A stretch of DNA of 62,200 nt from Candidatus Gastranaerophilales bacterium. Lineage in GTDB: Bacteria > Cyanobacteriota > Vampirovibrionia > Gastranaerophilales > Gastranaerophilaceae. The notes beneath the pieces were generated by a model. The model did no database searches. It saw only the letters and a list, made by a program, of their open reading frames with translations, and had not been told where the DNA came from. The position numbers and the translations under genes are program-made. The stretch covers positions 1 to 62,200 of the forward strand of contig CALUPW010000012.1 in NCBI GenBank assembly GCA_944322785.1. The letters are read 5' to 3'. Positions 8,779 through 16,850 of this stretch are shown here, piece by piece; the stretch's first letter is position 1; each line of letters begins with the position of its first letter.

Positions 8779-9793
8779 CAGAAACTTTTACCCACGTTGA
8801 TAAATTTCCTGTATTTTCAGTACCGTTTGCGCAATCGTATATATATTTGTCACCATTTGAAAATTCTTTGCCTCTGTAATATGAAGTTTCAATTAATTTT
8901 TGACACATACCTCTAAATTGACCAAACCCCCTTGAATCTCGACCTCTTACGGCTGTTCCTCTGTCAATATACCAATTTTCATTTAAAGTATATCTTAATT
9001 TGGCATAAGGTTTTACCAAACGCATGTCTAATTCAACGAACTCTTTTGAATTTATATTGTAATCACCAAATGCTGGTAACCTATAGCTGTCAACGAAAGA
9101 ATTATAACATTTTTTATACAGTAGCCACTCTAAGCGCTTTGCATTATTTTGATCTGCATTTTTTGGGAATGAACCTCCACAAATAGCAAAGGAACGCCAT
9201 AGATTGATTTCTTTTAAAGTTTTTAAATTCGAAATGAGAAAATCAAAAAACTGTTCAAATTGACCACTAAAGGGCAAATCTTCAAAATCTACAAGAAGAT
9301 CAACTTTGGATTTATGTAACTCAATTTTTGAAAGAAATGATGCTATATTCTCGTTAATTCCGTCTGCTATGAAAGAAGATTTTAGACGCAAGCAAATCCC
9401 CCTTTTATCTAAATGAGCTATTTGTTTGATAGCTTCAATTGTCTCTTCTTTTGCATCAAGCGTTATGACAGGTGTAACTTCACAACTTTCCGACCGGTAT
9501 AATTCAAATATTTTTGGTATATATGCAATGTGTTCTGAATCTTGAAGAATAAGAGGTGTAACATCAATCAGACACTGTGCGCTTCCCCATTTTTTCTTAA
9601 GTCTGCTTCCTAAATGTTGAATGTGCTCGTCTATGGTTTTTGACTGTTTACGATTTTCAAAATCAAATCCTATTGGTGGGATTTCAAAAAGAGGTACGAT
9701 ATTCTTTTTAATTTCAGGTGTTAACTCAGATAATGCTTGGTATTCTCCTTGTTTCCATTTAAGGATTGGAATGTATGTGCTATGATTAATCAT
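8717..9793 (-). CDS. Beta-family protein (T4 beta protein-like)
   Basis: 358 residues opening with YIPILKWKQGEYQALSEL and KKNIVPLFEIPP, the typical start of the beta-family (PF14350-type) proteins related to a T4 phage protein. The rest is predicted alpha/beta with a TIM-barrel feel (repeated ITLD, CLRLK, LLVDFEDL strands). The molecular function is unknown. Its last 62 bp overlap the end of the sce7726-like gene on the other strand, and the two families recur together, so they may form one system. AAAGGA precedes the ATG, and a 30-bp perfect palindrome lies 17 bp upstream. Confidence 0.75.
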   Translation of the reverse strand: MINHSTYIPILKWKQGEYQALSELTPEIKKNIVPLFEIPPIGFDFENRKQSKTIDEHIQHLGSRLKKKWGSAQCLIDVTPLILQDSEHIAYIPKIFELYRSESCEVTPVITLDAKEETIEAIKQIAHLDKRGICLRLKSSFIADGINENIASFLSKIELHKSKVDLLVDFEDLPFSGQFEQFFDFLISNLKTLKEINLWRSFAICGGSFPKNADQNNAKRLEWLLYKKCYNSFVDSYRLPAFGDYNINSKEFVELDMRLVKPYAKLRYTLNENWYIDRGTAVRGRDSRGFGQFRGMCQKLIETSYYRGKEFSNGDKYIYDCANGTENTGNLSTWVKVSVNQHLTKVVYDLANLYGFSI

Positions 9794-9809
9794 ATTTTCA
9801 TCCTTTCTG

Positions 9810-9839
9810 TAGTGTTATAACATGCATGTTATAACACTA
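9810..9839. promoter_or_regulatory. Double-palindrome operator upstream of the beta-family gene
   Basis: A perfect 30-bp palindrome. Its core is two copies of TGTTATAACA, each itself a palindrome, separated by TGCA and flanked by TAG and CTA. It is 17 bp upstream of the beta-family start codon, overlapping where a promoter would be. This layout suggests two dimers of a repressor bound side by side, about 1.3 helical turns apart. Confidence 0.6.
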
Positions 9840-9881
9840 TATGAAAAATTTTTCAATTCTTTAGAATATTTTTTAATATAA

Positions 9882-9952
9882 TGTTACAATTTATGCGACT
9901 TGTTAAATAATATTTTATATATAAGTTGCATTTTATACGACTTGTTAAATAA
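9882..9952. repeat. Candidate left end of a Mu/Tn7-like transposon with two transposase sites
   Basis: The DNA reads TGTTACAATTTATGCG and onward. Two 27-bp direct repeats, 9884-9910 and 9926-9952, match at 24 of 27 positions and share CGACTTGTTAAATAA. They are offset by 42 bp and lie just beyond the last gene of the transposition module. Terminal TGT plus repeated internal sites is the end structure of Mu/Tn7-type elements. I could not find the matching right end. Confidence 0.5.
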
Positions 9953-9960
9953 AATCAGTC

Positions 9961-10623
9961 TTACATATCTAAATTTATACTAGATATTAGTTGTAAACAA
10001 ATGCCATTATAAGATTTATCATATTTGAACATATGCTCCGCCACATGCTGTGCGAGGTTTTGTTTCATTTGTGAGTGATTTATTGATCTGCGGAGGCGAG
10101 AGTAAAGAACTTTTATCCGCAAAGATTCTTCTTTTGTGTGCGGAAGTTTATTGTGTCTTGTTTTTAGCGGTTTATCGACTACAAAAAGCTCGCTGTCATA
10201 CAGATAAAAATAAACAGGTATATCGTAAAACCTTCGCATCTTGGCAATTTTCGGCTTTTGTTCAAAGTGTGTTTTAAGGGTGTTCAATTGCCGTTCATAA
10301 ATCATCTGCCGAAAATGTTTATAAAAATTCTGCATCGTCGCATCCCCGATATCCAAAAGAAAACTCGCCTGTTTCGACTTCACCCCGACACAAAAACACT
10401 TCGTTATCATCTCAATTTTTTCCTGCGAATGAAACTTAAAGCAAAACGGCAGAGGTAATTTTTGCTCGGCTTTATATGAGTAGATTCCGCCAACCAAATT
10501 TAATTGCCCGTCCTTAACTAATTCCTGTAAACCATCTTCTATCCCATCTCCCATAATCGATTCAATATCTTCTAATCTGAATGTTTCGAGCCTTTTCGCG
10601 AGTTTCAAAATTTTATTTTTCAT
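9961..10623 (-). CDS. Third protein of the transposition module (winged-helix/HTH)
   Basis: 220 residues. The N-terminus looks like a winged helix (LETFRLEDIESIMGDGIEDG...LNLVGGIYSYK). The middle (KIEMITKCFCVGVKSKQASF and what follows) resembles the HTH of IS1595-type transposases. The C-terminal half is basic. It overlaps the ATPase gene by 11 bp, so it is part of the same operon. By position it corresponds to the accessory target-selection protein of Tn5053/Tn7-like elements, but I see no TniQ zinc fingers and do not assign that function. Confidence 0.55.
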   Translation of the reverse strand: MKNKILKLAKRLETFRLEDIESIMGDGIEDGLQELVKDGQLNLVGGIYSYKAEQKLPLPFCFKFHSQEKIEMITKCFCVGVKSKQASFLLDIGDATMQNFYKHFRQMIYERQLNTLKTHFEQKPKIAKMRRFYDIPVYFYLYDSELFVVDKPLKTRHNKLPHTKEESLRIKVLYSRLRRSINHSQMKQNLAQHVAEHMFKYDKSYNGICLQLISSINLDM

Positions 10624-11302
10624 TCAAAATCCCCTCCATAACCGTCAGAGTAATCGTTTTCAAATTATTCATCTCAGCAATGTTTTCGACTTTATTTAAA
10701 AATTTCACAATCTGCCTGAACTGATTAAATTTCGCACTAACAAGCTCAAGTGCATCAGGCTCAAACTCGACTTCAGAAATCTCTGTCACAATTTTTGCCA
10801 CATCTTCTTTATTAAAAGTTTCGAACTTTAATACTCCCAAAAGCCTGTCATAAATATGCTTATGCCGTTTGAGTTTTGCTTCCGCGAGGCTCATCCCGAC
10901 AAGCACAACAGGAATCCCGATTTTGTCGTGCAAATCGCGGACTATCTCAATCGCAGACGAGTTATTCAAAAGAAAATCCACCTCATCCACCACCAAAACC
11001 TTTGGCCGCTCGCGCAGTTTATCCTCAATCTGCTTGAATAAAAGCGACGTCAGATATGTCGGTACATCATTAAGCTCCTCGACAATTTCGGTCAAAAGCC
11101 AACGCGCAGACATTTTGTGGTTGCACCGAACATAAATCGCATCGTTATTCGTAACCCACCACATAATCGTCTGCGACTTTCCGAGCCCGAAATCACCATA
11201 AACAAGTGCCATCTTGGGCAGATTCGCGGGTGCATTTTTGAGCGTATCCATCAAATCCACAAATCGTTTCACATTCTGCGTTACAACAAATTTACGTTTC
11301 AT
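10613..11302 (-). CDS. AAA ATPase of transposition (MuB/TniB/TnsC-like)
   Basis: 229 residues from the ATG at 11302, which follows GAGGT; a longer frame to 11401 runs inside the transposase gene and is not used. Walker A GDFGLGKS at residues 36-43 and Walker B VLVVDEVDF at about 102-110 are clear, followed by VVLVGMSLAEAKLKRH (sensor 1 region). This is the MuB/TniB class, which binds target DNA and activates the DDE transposase. It overlaps both operon neighbours by 11 bp. Confidence 0.85.
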   Translation of the reverse strand: MKRKFVVTQNVKRFVDLMDTLKNAPANLPKMALVYGDFGLGKSQTIMWWVTNNDAIYVRCNHKMSARWLLTEIVEELNDVPTYLTSLLFKQIEDKLRERPKVLVVDEVDFLLNNSSAIEIVRDLHDKIGIPVVLVGMSLAEAKLKRHKHIYDRLLGVLKFETFNKEDVAKIVTEISEVEFEPDALELVSAKFNQFRQIVKFLNKVENIAEMNNLKTITLTVMEGILNEK

Positions 11303-13277
11303 AAAGACCTCGATATTCCTCACTTTGCTTGTATTCCGTAAGCCATGCTCGATCGTCAGCATTCGTACAACCGTTTTGCATAAGCCATTCGAATTTTTCA
11401 TACTTATTCAAAAACACAGGCGCGTTCATTTGAACTTCTCTTGGCGTTTGTTTTTTCGTTTTAACCGGTTTAGCTTCAATCACATCTTGAATATTTTCTT
11501 CAATATCGTATTCAATAAATTTCAAATCCACATTCGGCAAGAATTTCTGTAACTCTTTAATCGTCTTATTTTTAAGCCGTTTTTGTTTTTGAATTTTCTG
11601 TTTCAAATCCTCGACATCTTTGATATCGCCAAGATGATAAGCCATCGGATGAGCTTTCGTGACACGTTTTGCGGTACACAAAAACTGATTTTTGACTGTG
11701 TAAACTTTAATCTCGGATAAATCAAAAAGCGAGTAGCGAATCATAATCTGAGTTTTGAGCCCATACAATTTATCAGAGTAATAAAATGTGCCGAGGAACC
11801 GAATTCCATTTTGATAAATCGTTTTGATGTCTGCCGTCATCATTAAATCGTCAAGCTGAGCCGTATCAATTTTGATTTTTACCCTGTTTTCAAAAACTTC
11901 CGCAATCGTATGATTTTTATCATTCGGACAAAGTTGCGAATTCTTAAACTCAAGCCACTTATCGACAAGCATTTTAACCTCATTAATCGTCGGGTAATAA
12001 TTCGGCTTAAAATATTGCTTGTGGAATTTTTCATTCCGCTTAAAATGTGCGGGTTTATTTTCAATATTTGAACCAGAATAAGTCGGCAAAAGCTTTTCAA
12101 AACTCTCCTGAAATTCTTTGAAAAACCGCTCAATGACTTTGGCTCTCGCGTTATATGGGCGAGCAAAAACCGTCTTAATCCCGAGCCGAGCATAAATCCC
12201 CTCAAATCCTGTTTCCTTAAAATCCGTGTTCACAAAGTATTTTGCCTTGAATGCCCTGCCGTTATCCTGATACACGATTTTCGGGATATTTTGTAAGTTG
12301 ATTATCGCGTTACGCAGAGCTGACGCGATGCTTTGAGTGTTTTCTTCAAGCATAATCTCGTATCCGACAAGCGCGGTCGATTTCCAATCCAAAAAGCCGA
12401 TTAAAGTCGCCCGTGTGGGTTTGCCGGTAAACGGATTTTGTACCAAGAACGATAGTTTATGTCCGTCTGCCACAAGCACATCCCCGACTTCAAGTTTTGA
12501 AATATCTCGCATAATAAATGGTTCAACGTTGTCCTTTAAGGCTTTTTCTCCATCACGAGCCAACGTCCAAATGTCATAATGATTATCCCGAAACCAATTC
12601 GCATAACGGCGAAATGTCACATCCTGAACATTTATCGGCCCCTCTTTTGACAAAATATGCTTGGTTATCGAAATGGCTTTGCCGACACAAAATTTGTTCG
12701 GGTGCAGCAAAATTTTCAAAAACACCTGTTTTTCATAATCGGTCAATGATGTGCGAAACTCTGTCGCATACTCATATTTTGGCAGCAATAAATGATAATC
12801 TGTCGTGTTTCCGAGCTTGCGTTTCCACCGCTCAACCGAGCCGATTGAGGTCTTGCCGAGCACCTTAAAAATATGCGGGTACAGCATGCCTGTATTGTAG
12901 CATTCAATAAACTCAACCCCGGCACGGGTTTTACCCTCAGGGTGATGCTTTCTGTATTTTTGCCATTCGCGAAGCAAATCCAAACGCGCAAGCGCAATTT
13001 TATTAACCTTAGTGGGAAGATTTTTGACAGGCAAAATTGGTATCAAAGCAGTCGATTCAGAGGTTATCTGCGTCTTTTCTTCAAAATATTTTTTCTGTAA
13101 ATTCAGCTCAATGCTTGATAAGAGGATTTCAAAACTTTTTCCGCCTCTGACAATAATTTCGCGGGTGACATATTTATCTCGCGACATCCGAATCGCCCGA
13201 GTGCTCACGCCTTTGAGGTCTGCTAATTCCTGAATTGTAATGTATTTATCTTTATTCATCGTACTCACATTCATCAC
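11292..13277 (-). CDS. DDE transposase (MuA/TniA-like)
   Basis: 661 residues. An N-terminal HTH (ITIQELADLKGVSTRAIRMS) is followed by a linker and an RNase-H-fold integrase core. The catalytic triad is visible: D271 in VADGH, D338 in YQDNGRAFK and E383 in KVIERFF. A C-terminal beta-barrel region (GIRFLGTFYYSDKLYGLK) matches the Mu transposase C domain. A GGAAGAG motif precedes the ATG; an internal ATG at codon 7 is an alternative. With the ATPase and third gene it forms a complete-looking three-gene transposition operon. Confidence 0.9.
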   Translation of the reverse strand: MMNVSTMNKDKYITIQELADLKGVSTRAIRMSRDKYVTREIIVRGGKSFEILLSSIELNLQKKYFEEKTQITSESTALIPILPVKNLPTKVNKIALARLDLLREWQKYRKHHPEGKTRAGVEFIECYNTGMLYPHIFKVLGKTSIGSVERWKRKLGNTTDYHLLLPKYEYATEFRTSLTDYEKQVFLKILLHPNKFCVGKAISITKHILSKEGPINVQDVTFRRYANWFRDNHYDIWTLARDGEKALKDNVEPFIMRDISKLEVGDVLVADGHKLSFLVQNPFTGKPTRATLIGFLDWKSTALVGYEIMLEENTQSIASALRNAIINLQNIPKIVYQDNGRAFKAKYFVNTDFKETGFEGIYARLGIKTVFARPYNARAKVIERFFKEFQESFEKLLPTYSGSNIENKPAHFKRNEKFHKQYFKPNYYPTINEVKMLVDKWLEFKNSQLCPNDKNHTIAEVFENRVKIKIDTAQLDDLMMTADIKTIYQNGIRFLGTFYYSDKLYGLKTQIMIRYSLFDLSEIKVYTVKNQFLCTAKRVTKAHPMAYHLGDIKDVEDLKQKIQKQKRLKNKTIKELQKFLPNVDLKFIEYDIEENIQDVIEAKPVKTKKQTPREVQMNAPVFLNKYEKFEWLMQNGCTNADDRAWLTEYKQSEEYRGLYET

Positions 13278-13298
13278 TCTTCCGACCTTAAATTGGAA

Positions 13299-13365
13299 CT
13301 GTTTCCGAGTAACTTTGTATCATTCAGACACAAAAATTTAAGGACTTGACGTTTCTCGGAAACAG
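13299..13365. promoter_or_regulatory. 11-bp inverted operator pair between transposase and XRE genes
   Basis: CTGTTTCCGAG at 13299-13309 and its exact reverse complement CTCGGAAACAG at 13355-13365, with a 45-bp spacer. They lie in the divergent region between the transposase start and the XRE-type regulator, the natural place for the regulator to bind and control both directions. Confidence 0.55.
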
Positions 13366-13380
13366 AGTTATTGTGAGAAA

Positions 13381-13446
13381 GCCGTAAACGAGAAAAACTT
13401 GTTTTTACTCACTTACGGCGCCGAACAAAAGCCTGCTGGCAGGCTT
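13381..13446 (+). promoter_or_regulatory. Two hairpins in the leader of the XRE gene
   Basis: The first hairpin is 13381-13419, with outer stem GCCGTAA/TTACGGC and inner arms GAG-AAAAAC/GTTTTT-CTC. The second is 13429-13446 (AAGCCTG, loop CTGG, CAGGCTT). Together they fill the leader just before the ribosome site of the XRE gene. They could be an attenuator or a protein-binding structure; neither ends in a T-run. Confidence 0.45.
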
Positions 13447-13480
13447 AGATGTGTTTCCCCAGAATATTTCGGAGGTTTTT

Positions 13481-13747
13481 ATGAAGAAAAAAGAGCTACA
13501 AAGCATTGATTATATTAAGCAACGTGCTGATGAAAATTTGGCAAAGACAAAGAGCGTATTTTTATATAGGCGGGAACTTGCGATACGGTTCGCTTTGCGG
13601 CAAAAAGAATTTACGCAAAAGAAACTTGCAAAAAGACTCAAAATGACCGAAAGCTACGTTTCAAAACTCATTACAGGCGAAAGATATAGCAAGGTTTTTG
13701 AGTTTTTTGTGAAATACAACTTAGGGGTAGACTATTTTGTGATATAG
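13481..13747 (+). CDS. XRE-family HTH regulator
   Basis: 88 residues from the ATG at 13481, which follows GGAGG at a good distance; a frame from 13451 lacks this site. The HTH is KEFTQKKLAKRLKMTESYVS followed by KLITGERYSK. It is divergent from the transposition operon and 8 bp upstream of the tyrosine recombinase remnant, so it probably regulates the element. The operator pair at 13299/13365 is its likely site. Confidence 0.75.
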   Translation: MKKKELQSIDYIKQRADENLAKTKSVFLYRRELAIRFALRQKEFTQKKLAKRLKMTESYVSKLITGERYSKVFEFFVKYNLGVDYFVI

Positions 13748-13755
13748 GAGGGAGT

Positions 13756-14294
13756 ATGAATATTGTCAAACCGATAAGGAATAGAGAGGATATTGAGAAA
13801 ATGAAGACGGTTTTGAAACGCAAAAAGCGAGATCTTGTGCTTTTTATTTTCGGGATAAATTGCGGACTCAGGATTTCTGATATTTTGAAACTAGATGTCG
13901 GGGATGTTAAGGGTGAGATTTTGTCGAAATCAAAGAGAAAAAGATGAAGAAAAACAAGCGTTTTCCGTTAAATCCGGAACTAAAAGTTGTGCTTGAAGAT
14001 TTTGTAAAAGGCCGTCCGGAAGATGAAGCGTTATTTATTACGCAACAAGGAAACAGGCTTGATCGAAACCAAGCATACAGAATTTTAAATAAGGCTGCAA
14101 AAACATTGAATCTACAAGACAAAATCGGCACACATTCGCTACGCAAAACCTTTGGATACCACCATTACAAACAATTTGATAATATTGAACTTCTGCAGAA
14201 GATTTTTAACCATTCCTATTCTGCCATCACCCTCCGCTACATCGGCATCGAACAGGATATTATTGATGAAAGCTATATGAATTTTTATTTGTAA
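13756..14294 (+). pseudogene. Short tyrosine recombinase split by a frameshift
   Basis: Two frames together make a ~180-residue recombinase lacking the N-terminal DNA-binding domain. Frame one (13756-13947) has the first catalytic Arg box GLRISDILKL. Frame two (13944-14294) has HSLRKTFGYHHY, FNHSYSAIT and the nucleophile Tyr in LRYIGI. Reading upstream of the second ATG, the residues FVEIKEKK still look like recombinase, so the break is a frameshift near 13914-13922, not a real new start. The frames overlap as ATGA, so coupled translation of two pieces remains possible. GGAGGGAG precedes the first ATG. Confidence 0.75.
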
Positions 14295-14319
14295 AATATG
14301 CTTGTAATAAAATATAAAT

Positions 14320-14973
14320 ATGAATACAAATGAAGAAATAATATTTAAATCAAATGGTTGGCAAGCTATTAATAGAATGGGAATTATCAATGAAAATTAC
14401 CATACATTAATATTGAATTATAGAGAATTGATGAATGAAATTGTAAGAATTCAACTGGCGCCAGAACCTTTTTTATTATTGTTTCATAATGAGAATTTAA
14501 ATAGGTATATCTTTAATTTTTTGGCATCTACTTCAGCGCTCATTGATTCTTGTAGAAGCGTAATGAATTTCTACAAAAATACTGAGATACATGAGCATTA
14601 CACAAAAAACATAAAGGAGCAATTCGAAAATAATAGTATTGCCGTTTTCATAAAAGACTTAAGAAATTATCAAATGCATTATAAAACAACTTTCCCTTAT
14701 GTTACACCTGATAAACAAGTGTGTTTTGAAACACATGAATTTAAACAATATGACAGATGGACAAAATTATCTAAAGATTTTATAAAAAAGCAAGGCGAAT
14801 TCATTATTATAAAACCATTATTTGAAACGTATTTTAAAATGTTAGAGCCTTTTTATATGAATATTTATGCAGAACTAACTAAGTATCATAAGCAAGATTT
14901 TAAAGAAACAATTGAGCTAGCCGCCAAAATAAATATGGCAATTCCTAATATTTATTACAAACTGCTAGATTAA
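14320..14973 (+). CDS. HEPN-like hypothetical protein
   Basis: 217 residues, helical, no membrane segment. It contains IKDLRNYQMHY, an R-x4-H motif (R115-H120) with Asn after Arg, as in HEPN RNases, preceded by a long helix pair. I do not recognise a named family. It stands between the recombinase remnant and the restriction-modification genes, so a stand-alone defence or toxin role is plausible. It has no strong ribosome site. Confidence 0.5.
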   Translation: MNTNEEIIFKSNGWQAINRMGIINENYHTLILNYRELMNEIVRIQLAPEPFLLLFHNENLNRYIFNFLASTSALIDSCRSVMNFYKNTEIHEHYTKNIKEQFENNSIAVFIKDLRNYQMHYKTTFPYVTPDKQVCFETHEFKQYDRWTKLSKDFIKKQGEFIIIKPLFETYFKMLEPFYMNIYAELTKYHKQDFKETIELAAKINMAIPNIYYKLLD

Positions 14974-15038
14974 ATGTAATAATTTGTAAAAGTATTAGTT
15001 CGATAAATTATAAGTTTAAGGTATATTTTTAGATTTAT

Positions 15039-16850
15039 TTATGCAGAATATTTAGAGTATAAAAATTCATTTATCTTATTTTTATTACTAGTATTTAATA
15101 AAAATTTTTCATCTGCTTCATTAAATTCTGGAATCCCAAAATCTTTTATATAATTCTTTGCCAAAGCCTTATATCCTTTAGAATATGATTTGCTTGTATT
15201 TTGTATATAATTCCAAAATACATCAGATGTTAATATTTTTTTTAGTATTAATAGTTCTTTATCGGTATTGGCAAAAACTGCATAACCACAGTAAAATAAC
15301 ATGTTTTCATCTTTTGATAGAATAGCAGTTGGTTTATCTGCGATATATGGTAGTAATATTTTCTTCCCTTGATTATTCAAGCCTTGTGTTCTTCCATATG
15401 CATACCACGCAGCATAATTACCTTTTCCTTTATCTCTGCGGAGTAATATGTCTTTTACAGCAACTAGAAATTTATATGCTTCGGGGTAATTATTTTGAAT
15501 AACTTTTTCATCTATAATATGATATTGATGATTCTTATAAAAATATGGAAAAATTGCTTTTTCGATTTTTTGTTCTAAATCAATTTCATTTTTTATTATG
15601 TTTGGCTTTGCAACATTAATACAGAGTTCTTTTTCTATTTTATAATGTTTATTATTGTATATTCTGTAATAATATTTTTTGTCTTCAGAACACGGAGTAA
15701 AAAAATAAATGTCATTTTTTAAGGTTGCCAAACCATTTTTAATTTTATAATTACCCAATTTATTTTCCATTTTATTGATTATTTTTATCATTGAAAGATA
15801 ATCATTGTTACACATTTTCCATGGTTGATTAAACTTAAAATTATTATTGTTATATATTACACTTGCTGAATCATCTATTTTTTCAATATCATTTATAGAC
15901 AAATAGGATATTTCAAATTGAGACGACTTTTTACTTATTATAGTTACCGCAGTATAGTTAGTTGCTTTTTTAAATATTTTATTATCTTTATAGTCAAGAA
16001 CTTTTATATGATAATTTGAAGCAAGCAGGTAATTTCGTAAGGAGCGCCCATTTATGCTTTGTAGATATGTATTCGGTGTAATATAACCTAAAATCCCATT
16101 ATCTTTTAATAAATTTAAACCAAGTTCAAAAAATGGAATATAAAGATCTACATTTCCGGAACTAGATGATTTCCAATTTTTTAAATTATTTTTCATATAT
16201 TCATCAATATTTTTTGAACGTACATATGGTGGGTTTCCTACAATGTAATCAAATTTTATATTTTTCAAAAATTTATTATTTTTATCTAAAGAATCGCAGA
16301 CTTTTAAATTGCATTTAAGCTGGTTATCATTCTCATGATTAAGTAGCATAATAAATCTATATAAAATTTGCGCTTTTATTATGCTTTTTTCTGAAATATC
16401 CATGCCGTATATATACTTCTCAAAAATTTCTGTGTATGAAAGTTTAAAAGTTTTATTTAAATATATTGCGCAAGATATTAAAAACGAACCACAACCACAA
16501 GAAGGATCGCAAATTTTACCAATAGGATTGCTGCCTAAAACATAATGAATAATACATTGTTTTATACTATCTGGGGTATAAACAATCCCGTTAATTTTTT
16601 TATCATCATCAGGAATTAGTAGTTCAAATATCTCTATTAAATTTGATATTGAAGGCTTAATTTTCATAGATTCAAAAACTGATTTTATCTTATCATATTT
16701 AGCATTATCAATATTTAAAAAATATGAAACAAAAAATCTGGAATTATTATAATTTATATTATTTACATCTAAAAATAACTTGATAATGCATTGTTCGCAT
16801 ATATCTACATCACTTACTATTTTTTTAATTTTATTAATGAACTGCTTCAT
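15039..16850 (-). CDS. N6-adenine DNA methyltransferase
   Basis: 603 residues. SAM-binding motif I is ICDPSCGCGSFLI (about residue 110) and catalytic motif IV is VGNPPYVRS (about residue 205), followed by a target-recognition-like C-terminal half with LLPYIADKPTA. The layout is a gamma-type N6-adenine methylase such as type I HsdM or Eco57I-type enzymes, without a nuclease domain. It overlaps the larger Eco57I-like gene upstream by 4 bp (ATGA), so the two are co-translated and probably act together. Confidence 0.82.
   Translation of the reverse strand: MKQFINKIKKIVSDVDICEQCIIKLFLDVNNINYNNSRFFVSYFLNIDNAKYDKIKSVFESMKIKPSISNLIEIFELLIPDDDKKINGIVYTPDSIKQCIIHYVLGSNPIGKICDPSCGCGSFLISCAIYLNKTFKLSYTEIFEKYIYGMDISEKSIIKAQILYRFIMLLNHENDNQLKCNLKVCDSLDKNNKFLKNIKFDYIVGNPPYVRSKNIDEYMKNNLKNWKSSSSGNVDLYIPFFELGLNLLKDNGILGYITPNTYLQSINGRSLRNYLLASNYHIKVLDYKDNKIFKKATNYTAVTIISKKSSQFEISYLSINDIEKIDDSASVIYNNNNFKFNQPWKMCNNDYLSMIKIINKMENKLGNYKIKNGLATLKNDIYFFTPCSEDKKYYYRIYNNKHYKIEKELCINVAKPNIIKNEIDLEQKIEKAIFPYFYKNHQYHIIDEKVIQNNYPEAYKFLVAVKDILLRRDKGKGNYAAWYAYGRTQGLNNQGKKILLPYIADKPTAILSKDENMLFYCGYAVFANTDKELLILKKILTSDVFWNYIQNTSKSYSKGYKALAKNYIKDFGIPEFNEADEKFLLNTSNKNKINEFLYSKYSA

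Larger units (their letters stand above)
9882..14294 (-). mobile_element. Mu/Tn7-like transposon, right limit uncertain
   Basis: It comprises end repeats at 9882-9952, a third gene, a MuB-like ATPase and a MuA-like transposase, then a divergent XRE regulator and a frameshifted tyrosine recombinase. GC content is visibly higher than in the surrounding island. The right end given here is the end of the recombinase and is a guess; cargo could extend further. Confidence 0.5.

Noticed and set aside
14975-15035. A right end of the Mu/Tn7-like element near 15.0 kb
   Set aside because: AGTTCGATAAATTATAAG resembles the reversed left end only loosely and lacks the terminal ACA.
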